Part shown: positions 57,086-64,000 of the stretch, piece after piece
Position numbering within the stretch: position 1 is the stretch's first letter
Layout of the letters: each line of letters opens with the position of its first letter
Assembly: GCA_964036295.1 (NCBI GenBank)
Contig: OZ038467.1
Span: forward strand, 6,255,001 to 6,319,000
From: Plumapathes pennacea
Lineage: Eukaryota > Cnidaria > Anthozoa > Antipatharia > Myriopathidae
Direction of reading: 5' to 3'
Length of the DNA: 64,000 nt
Position numbers and translations under genes: made by a program
The notes under the pieces: generated by a model
Databases searched by the model: none
Told to the model about the DNA's origin: nothing
The model's input: only the letters and a program-made list of their open reading frames with translations

Positions 57086-60000
57086 ATGAAATTGAAGATG
57101 TCACTTTCGTTCGTTGCTTGTTTCGTTGTGTTCGTCGTCAAAGCCACTGCTCAACAGCAGCAGGTATTCCACCGTGGCTCTGAGCAAAGAAACGCTAAGT
57201 TTGTCAAACATGTAAACACCATTCTCAATGTGAAACCAACCATTTCCGAGAACGTGGAGGACGCCATGTCTTGTGTGTTCAAATGCTTGGAAAACTCTCA
57301 CTGTGTTTCGTATAACATGGCTTCAGTTCCAGACCTGGACCAGAAGTACGAATGTCAGCTTTTGTCCACTGATAAGTACAACTCCTCCGACAACTTGAAA
57401 TCCAGCAACAAGTTTCATCACTATAGTATCAAGGTGAGGTCGAGTTAGAACGAAAAAAATCTGCGTTGTACTTTCCGTTCTTCTAACTGAATGTATATTG
57501 CTGTAGTTCTTCGTTATCCAATTATGTCTCTTTCTGTCTCTCTGTCTCATTTCAGTTTTCCATAAAACACTTTTCCAAGCGACTAAAAACCAGCCAAACT
57601 TTGTGCAAGAATCGCGATAAATTGACCCCACAAGTAAAACGTATCCTTCGAATTTTGTTATTTGGGTAGACTTTGAAAAACAAAGCGAAGATTAATTATA
57701 CGGTTGGATAAATATATTTTTCGAAAGCACACAAAATTCTTGCTCAAAAAAGTTTTTTATTTGGTACTTAACATTTGCTAATATTGTAGTGTTGAGGCGA
57801 CTAATAGACAAGGATTGTTTGTGCACATATATTAAAAATAGGAAGTAAATTATTAGGTGCACAAACGCAGCCATTGTCAAGAATAAATGGTGAGCAAGAA
57901 AACTTTCTGTTGTTTGACCGATTTTAGAGTACGGTTTATAACTATTGTTATTTTCGCTTTACGATACACAAAAAATTGAACTAGATCTAGTTTGCTTCAG
58001 TGTTCAGTAGTCTTGTTAGGCCCAGGTGACAGCTGCGAAACATTTCAGTCTGCGAGGAATTGTAACCTGAAGCAATATGTCTTTTACTGGGCATCACAGT
58101 TCAAATTCCACTTCTTGTCAGCTATTAGACCACTGTATGTTCATTTAATAAACTAATTTTTTCATTATGCTTGCTTTTAGCTATTGGGTTACATTCTCAA
58201 AGGAGATGCGTTCAAACTCATTAATCGACCTTCCATTTGTCATTTTATCAATTAAGTTAATGGTTATTTATCTTTTTTTTTTTTTTTTTCCTGTCAGTTC
58301 TGTTAGATCGGGATGCGTTCCAAGCCGTTATTCGACCATGCGCATTTATGTCATTTTACGCATAAGAGAAACAAGTTTTAATGAACGAAATTCCCCCAAA
58401 TTCTTCCTCAAAAAGTTTTTATTTGGTGCTCAATATTGAATCGAGGCGCATCAAAACGCGCCTATAACTCCATAGACACGGTGTTTAGGATTTTTTCTAA
58501 CAACAGCGTGAATCAATTTCGTCGCCGTTCAGCATGAGCGTAGGTTTTTCGAGGAAATTTCCACATCCTAATTTGGTTACAAAACTGACAGGCAGCTCAC
58601 AGCTGGTTCACACGAGTAAAGCAAGCGCAAGCGCAAACGCAAGCGACCGGTTCACACGGTAAAATTTGTGGAGCAAGCGCAAACGCAAGCGCAAGACAAT
58701 GGAAAAGTTTTCATTCTCTTGCGCTTGCGTTTGCGCTTGCTTTACCGTGTGAACCAGCCTTTAAGGCGACCAGTTGACAGTGTTTATTTTTGCACAAGTT
58801 ATTATAAAAAGAAGAAATAAATTATTAAGTGTACAAGCAATCATCGTCAAAAATATATGATGAGCAAAAACATTTCCTGTTATTTGATTAGAGTAGGGTG
58901 TTTTTAAACTATTATATTTTCGCTCACGATACAAAAATTTCAGCAAGATTTATTTTGCTTCAGTGTTCAGTAGTCTTCTCAGGCGCAGCTGACAGCTCCG
59001 AAACATCCGCGTGGAATTATTACTAGCTGGAGCAATGCCTTTTACTCGACATCACAGTGAATTCCACTTGTTGTCAGCAATTATACACTATGTCAGTTTT
59101 ATAAAACAGTACTAATTTCCAGCTATTAGGTTACATTCTTGAAGGAGATGCGTTCAAACTCATTAGTCGTCCTTCCATTTGTCATTTTCTCAATTATTTT
59201 TCTAGTTATTTAGCTTGTATTTGCCTGTTAGGTTATACGATAGAGATGCGTTCAAAGTCCTTAACCATTTCACTCCCAAGCTCAAAATGCAGATTCTCCC
59301 AGCCTTTTCAGAAGAGCATGTATGAGTGAGGTTGATAGAACTGATAGCTTAATTAGCTTTTACCTCAGAAAGCTATCAAAAGCCAGGTTCTCTATACTGT
59401 ATGATACAATTCTGGCGGGAAACTAAAGGAGAAAATTGAAGTTGACGACTCTTGGAAGAGTAAGGTTTTAACGACCGTGTGAGTTACGCACGAGAAGAAA
59501 TTGTTTGAAGGAGCCCAAGCATGTGCCAATTTATACAACGAAATACTTTTGGATCTCCGTGTCAGTACGAGGAAACATGACGGCCGTTGACCACCTGCTA
59601 GTTGAATTGGCAATAATGCACAAATTTGCATTAGGCTTCACAGTACACCCCTTCCTTCTCGAGAAATGAAAACGAGATTATGAAATATCTTCATCTTCCT
59701 GCACCTCTCTTTCTCTCTCTCGTCTCTTGAAGCTGTTTCACCAAAACACCCCGACAACTCAATAAACATATAATATTTTGTTTTGTTAGAACAACAACCA
59801 AGGAAAACAAGCTTCCACCGTGAATAGCACTTCTGAATAATAGTGAAACTTTGTCCCTATAAACGTTTCAATTGTTAACTTTTCAGAGTCCTTGTGATTC
59901 ATCTCCGTGCAAAAATGGAGCAACTTGTCGACCTGTCTATGAAAAAGATGAGTACAAATGCGACTGTACAGCTGGCTTCTCTGGAACTGACTGCAACGTC

Positions 60001-62608
60001 GTGCGTAAGTAAAGTAAACTCACTGAGCGAAATACACAGAAAGTCAAACAAAATTACCAATTTTCAATAATTATTTTTTGTGCGCTTTAACACAGGGACT
60101 CCATGTGGTGACGCCTTGAGGAATGGCGTTAGAAACGATGGAGCGTACGAAGTCGAGATAAACAAGGAAAAATTTACGGTGAGCATAATCTGATAAGGTA
60201 AAAAAGGTTCAATATGCGGGCTAAATATATCCAAACAACAAGTTACACGTTTGGGATAAATTGCCCAAATCCGTTCAAAGCGTTCATAACTTCCACCATG
60301 CAACAACGTTTATCATCGTCAGTTAAATCCTAACTATAACAATCGCAAAGTAAATTACGTCTTAAACCTCACGAGTCGTGCTCTGAAAAGATGACACACC
60401 GGCCGGCAGTTTTACGTCTGAACTGAGTCTAAATGATCCTATCAGCCAATAAGGGTTCCGTTAAAATAACAAAAGATACCATCCCAGATTCAGGTCTACT
60501 GTGATATGACCACAAACAACGAAACCTCGTTCCCAGGCTCTTTCATCTCCCGGCCCGGTTCAGGATGGTCACGTGTCGGCCAGAATCTGGCCGGTTTCAA
60601 AAAAGGAAACCAAGGGAGGGGCCGTTAAGTCGGAAATTTACCTTACTTTGTCTACTGGGGAAGGAAAAATTTGGATATAAAAATTTAACACCTCCCATAT
60701 GTGTCGCACACTGTGTGACCCCGAAAAAGTTTACGCTGCTTCTGAACAAGTCAAGTTGCTGTAGGCTTTGTAGGTCTGTGGGAGACTCACTGCAAAAACG
60801 TACAGTATGCGGAAAACTGAGCCAATAGGGCACTTCTCGAAACAGCGGAAGAGTTTTACAGCAGTTCGTTGCCACAGAGCCACAGAGCGAAGGTTTGCTG
60901 CATTTAATCTGCAGACCATGTGAAAGACGCCTCGACAACTTCAGAGCTTTCAAGAAGGTAATTTCGAGAGTCAAGGCTCCTTCGGAAGGGTGAAAAGATG
61001 CATTTAATTTTCACCATCTGCGCCCCGAACACTGAAATGATCGAAGGCCAGTTACGCAAATGAAGCCGCGGAAGCTCCGGCCGTGCGAAGTGCACTGAAT
61101 GGTGCTATTAGCATTTAGCAGATGTCATGAATTGAGTCGTCTATAGAGACTGAACACAGTGTTCTTTCAGATGGAAATGCAACTAAAGAGGTAATTTATA
61201 TCAAGTTGATCAATGTGTTGTCTGAGGCTGTAGGATTATCATATTTTGCTTTCTCTTCAACAAACCGTATCAACAGTGGCATTTCCTGTCCTTTGAAAAA
61301 AAGCTATTAAAGAAACATGAAACCTGGTGTCAAAAGCCTTTCTTCTTCTGAAAGGATTGAAATCTACCACACATTGTCTTCTCTTTCAGCTGCTTTTTAA
61401 GTCTGAACAAGGATTTTTTTAATGTGGGGCTACTAGTAGCATTTCGTAGAACAAAAGTGCTGGAAGAAAGTGAACTGAAATGAGAGACTTCCGTATCCCG
61501 TTGACAGCACAGCTTTAAGGTTTATGCTCCAGTACGTATCTGCTATTAACGATAGCGAAAAAGCGTGGCTGATTTGTGTCGTTTTTACCAGCCTTGTTTT
61601 GATTTTGACAACGCACAGCGCGACAAATTTCTTTGACAAGAGGACCCCTCCCAACGGATTATCTTTGTGAGCAAGGCACGTGACCAGCCTGAACCAGGGT
61701 CTTTCTTCGGGGGCGGAGGCCGGGAGATGAAAGAGCCTGGGAACGAGGTTGCAAACAACGAGGCTTGGACTCGCAAAGCAAAATTGTAAAAAATAACTTG
61801 AGAAATCAATCATTTATACTTTGAAGACTCACTTAAAAATTGATTACTTTTTCCATACAGTTTTCCTTTAAGGAAACTAGGATGACGGCTGCAACGTGAG
61901 GTAGCAATGAAGCATTGTATCACATACGTCATATTTTGCCCATTTCAAATTCAGGTCTACTGTGATATGACCACAAACAACGAAGCTTGGACTCTCATCG
62001 CTCGCTTCTCCAACAACGACACCAAGAACTGGATGAATGACAGCGGTGAATATTGGTACGACTTCCAAAATTCTCTCGGTCAAACTACCAATCCTGCAGA
62101 CAACACTGACATGATCTCTCCAGCATTTTGGTTCGTCACCGGCACAGAGTTCAAGATCACACGCAGTGACGACTCCAGTCACACGGCTCTGTTGCACACC
62201 ACTGGTGACTGTCTGGGTGGACAGACATTCCGTTCTATGATCACGAGCTACGGGGACTTCAGAAATGGGAAAGTCTGGACAAGCAACCAGTGTCTCGGGA
62301 GCTGTGAAGTGCAATATGGCGGCCAGTACAACAGCACTGACGGGTTTGAACAGAACAGCTGCGATGGGGACATTCAGACAAGAAACAAGATCGGCTTCTG
62401 GTGTGACTGGTCCACTGGTGACGGTGCTGTGATGATGATTGGTGGCGGAGGAACCAACTGCGATCGAGCTGATCATGGGATTGGAATCACCGAGACTGAA
62501 GCCGCGTCTTTTGCTGAGACTAGCAACCAAGGAGAGTATGACTTTGGAGGAGAAGCCATGAGCCATACGCCATCAAGCTCCTACTCTCTCAACGTATGGA
62601 TTCGTTGA
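57086..62608 (+). CDS. Secreted PAN-EGF-fibrinogen-like protein 3
   Basis: Exons 57086-57433, 59887-60004, 60096-60178 and 61955-62608; 1,203 nt, 400 aa, all in frame. Signal peptide MKLKMSLSFVACFVVFVVKA, PAN-like domain (AMSCVFKCLENSHCVSYN), EGF-like domain with six Cys (SPCDSSPCKNGATCRP), and a fibrinogen/intelectin-like domain from TPCGDALRNG to SLNVWIR. Between exons 3 and 4 lies a broken extra copy of exon 4's start (60494-60522) interrupted by a 1.2-kb element, so correct mRNA requires skipping its intact acceptor (CAGATTCAG). Intron 1 (2.45 kb) has an internal duplication compared with gene 2. The promoter carries a block of mobile DNA absent from gene 2. Confidence 0.85.
58610..58762. 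mobile_element. Foldback element in intron 1 of gene 3
   Basis: The ends GCTGGTTCACACG and CGTGTGAACCAGC are inverted copies. The interior is a palindrome made of AAGCGCAAGCGCAAACGC units and their mirror (GCGCTTGCGTTTGCGCTTGC). It is absent from the same intron of gene 2. Confidence 0.75.
59265..59460 (+). repeat. Member of the CCCTTTCACTCC dispersed family
   Basis: It starts TTAACCATTTCACTCCCAAG and ends near GACTCTTGGAAGAGT. Its relation to 45994-46200 is clear along about 190 bp. Confidence 0.6.
60494..60522 (+). pseudogene. Partial exon 4 copy cut by an insertion
   Basis: The first 29 bases of exon 4 (GTCTACTGTGATATGACCAC and onward) follow an intact acceptor. The exon is then interrupted at 60523, and a further short piece (GGCTTGGACTC) resumes after the element at about 61762. 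The rest is lost. The intact exon 4 lies downstream at 61955. Confidence 0.75.
60523..61750. mobile_element. 1.2-kb inverted-repeat element with 10-bp target duplication
   Basis: The left end AACCTCGTTCCCAGGCTCTT and the right end AAGAGCCTGGGAACGAGGTT are inverted copies, extending over about 33 bp. CAAACAACGA flanks both sides (60513-60522 and 61752-61761). No transposase frame was seen, so it is nonautonomous. The 9-10-bp duplication fits a Mutator-like family. Confidence 0.85.
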
Positions 62609-63035
62609 ATCCCAAGCGTTTGTTGACCGCTTCACTAGCTAGCAGATGCGCGTGAACAACGGAAACGTTTCATAAAGCACAGAAAATGTTCCTGTAGAAC
62701 ATTGTATTCACTAAAGGTAAATGTAAATCGGTCAAGCTTGCTGCAGAAAGATCCTGCAAAGCAGGAATAAGATATGCAAGGCGTTCAGTAGACGTTAAAT
62801 GTGATGTCTCCGGCCGGATAATAGTTCATGTATATAGCAATATCACAACATCACGTGATCAATGGCTAGTGTTAGAGACCAGCGCCGCCCAGTTCTTTAA
62901 AGCTCGAAACAGCTGATACATGCATTTGGCTTGTCCAATTCAGCTTTTGTCGTCTTAAGTCTGAAAACGGGAAGATGGTTGATGGTTTTGAGCTAAAACA
63001 AGCTCTGTTTTCAAAACACGATTAGGTACTTACTA
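62609..63035. repeat. 3' flank of gene 3, homologous to that of gene 2
   Basis: Matches 52555-53020 closely. The homology stops where the Penelope-like element begins, so that element inserted after the duplication. Confidence 0.8.
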
Positions 63036-63216
63036 CTAATGATTTTTGTGCTCTCTGGAACTGCTTTTTGAACAATAAATTGATGTCCTCCTCAGTAGTC
63101 GTCTTGTAATAATTTTTGTGACTGCGGAAGTCATCTTCAGAGTCAAGTGAAAAGTATTCGTCTGATGGCGGTATATATGTCTCTGGTTGTAGAAGTGATT
63201 GGTCCGTTAAGTCGGC
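63036..63216 (-). mobile_element. 3' untranslated end of the Penelope-like element
   Basis: The stretch follows the GIY-YIG stop codon. Its left limit is set by the point where homology between the flanks of genes 2 and 3 ends. A diverged relic of the same sequence lies at 56535-56625. Confidence 0.6.
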
Positions 63217-64000
63217 CTATGGTTGGTCGAGTCGGCTTGGTTGTGTTTCGTTATTGGTCAGTTGATGTTCTTTTGTCCTGTTGATTAGTCTATTGTTCGT
63301 TCGGTTGCGTTTGATGTCATCTATCAGTCGTTTGTAAGGTGCCGGTAATTGTTGGCATCTGTTGAGTGGTTTCCGTTCTAAGTTTGTGTACCAGCTTTCC
63401 AGTGTAAGTCGTTGGTAGTAGTTGGTACTGTGGCTGATGCATTCAGCAGAGTCCCAGTTGATGTCGTGTTTAGTCTGTCGGTGGTGTTCAGAAATGTGAT
63501 TTCTGATGTCGCCGTTTCTGGTAGCTCGTTTGTGTTCAGTAAGTCTCGTGTTCAGGTTTCTGCCAGTTTCACCGATGTAGGTGGCTTTGCAGTCAGTACA
63601 AGATATTCTGTATACTGTTCCCTGTCTGTTGATGGGTTCGTCTTTGTCCTTTACGTTGGTCAGTAAGTCGCGTAGAGTCGTGATGGGTTTGTGGGCTACC
63701 CGGATGTTGTAGGGTCGCAGAATACGTGCTATCGTCTCAGAGGTGCCTCTGATATACGGTAGTGTGGCCAAGGTCAATGGAGTTGTGTCGTCAGTGGTTT
63801 CGTTGTCGGTAGTCTCGTTGGGTACGGTGTTCTTGTGAGTGTTGCGTTTGACAAAGTTAGGGTCGTAGTCGTTCTTCTGGAAAACGCGTTCCAGGTGTCG
63901 GGTCTCGTTAAGTAAGTCGTCGGGAGAGTCACAAAGTAGTTGCGCTCGTTTCGTCAGCGTTTTGATCGTGGTAGCCTTGTGTGAAGTAGGGTTGTAAGAA
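63217..64000 (-). CDS. Penelope-like retroelement, C-terminal part with GIY-YIG domain (partial)
   Basis: An open frame enters from the window edge and ends at 63217. The part near the edge (SHKATTIKTLTKRAQLLCDS and LNETRHLERVFQKNDY) matches the style of the region after the reverse transcriptase in Penelope-like elements. The GIY-YIG endonuclease follows: TVYRISCTDCKATYIGETGR, then the conserved Arg and Glu-His (TRLTEHKRA). A Cys pair (SCTDC) precedes the YIGETGR core, as in cnidarian members. Such elements insert by nicking DNA and reverse-transcribing their RNA. The N-terminal reverse transcriptase lies beyond 64000, so completeness cannot be judged. The visible part has no stop or frameshift. 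Confidence 0.85.
   Translation of the reverse strand, partial: SYNPTSHKATTIKTLTKRAQLLCDSPDDLLNETRHLERVFQKNDYDPNFVKRNTHKNTVPNETTDNETTDDTTPLTLATLPYIRGTSETIARILRPYNIRVAHKPITTLRDLLTNVKDKDEPINRQGTVYRISCTDCKATYIGETGRNLNTRLTEHKRATRNGDIRNHISEHHRQTKHDINWDSAECISHSTNYYQRLTLESWYTNLERKPLNRCQQLPAPYKRLIDDIKRNRTNNRLINRTKEHQLTNNETQPSRLDQP

Noticed and set aside
61877-62566. 229-codon minus-strand frame opposite exon 4 of gene 3, with similar frames opposite the other copies
   Set aside because: Antisense shadow of the fibrinogen-like exon; no start context, signal or domain.
1-64000. CRISPR arrays, operons or prokaryotic signals
   Set aside because: Spliced eukaryotic genes and transposons throughout; repeats are dispersed or foldback, not regularly spaced.

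Overview
The window is eukaryotic and most likely from a cnidarian, probably a stony coral (Anthozoa, Scleractinia). It is AT-rich, its genes have GT-AG introns, it carries many foldback (palindromic) and terminal-inverted-repeat elements, and its gene content (a Musashi RNA-binding protein, membrane copper amine oxidases, secreted PAN-EGF-fibrinogen-like proteins, a GIY-YIG Penelope-like retroelement) fits an anthozoan. I infer the taxon from gene style, not from a database match.

Region 1 (about 4.5-16.3 kb, minus strand) is a complete 13-coding-exon Musashi gene. I assembled it exon by exon from splice signals and reading-frame continuity: 1,224 nt, 407 aa, two RRM domains and a Gly/Tyr/Pro-rich tail. 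Its introns hold a perfect 68-bp inverted repeat with a 9-bp target duplication, a minisatellite and microsatellites. A GC-rich, TATA-less promoter with three CCAAT boxes lies upstream. The 1-4.4 kb stretch is its downstream flank (perhaps a long 3' UTR) plus several small inverted-repeat elements.

Region 2 (about 21-41.4 kb, plus strand) is a head-to-tail array of three very similar copper-containing amine oxidase genes. Each has an uninterrupted 805-codon reading frame, an N-terminal membrane anchor, and an intact topaquinone tyrosine and copper ligands. Flanks were duplicated with the genes, including a TATA box 1.1-3.1 kb upstream. The flanks were then differently broken up by small transposons. 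Because paralogous flanks can be compared, several insertions have visible empty sites inside the window.

Region 3 (about 42.9-62.6 kb, plus strand) begins with foldback elements and an orphan THAP-like first exon. It continues with an array of three four-exon genes encoding secreted proteins (signal peptide, PAN/apple-like, EGF-like, fibrinogen/intelectin-like domain; 399-402 aa), one orphan decayed last exon (pseudogene), and one partial last exon split by a 1.2-kb inverted-repeat element. The promoter of the third gene holds about 830 bp of mobile DNA that its paralogue lacks.

Region 4 (63.0-64.0 kb, minus strand) is the 3' end of a Penelope-like retroelement encoding a GIY-YIG endonuclease domain; it runs off the window.

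The genes are not one operon-like unit. The window holds one conserved developmental regulator beside two recently expanded families of cell-surface or secreted proteins, with mobile elements as the main source of difference between duplicates.
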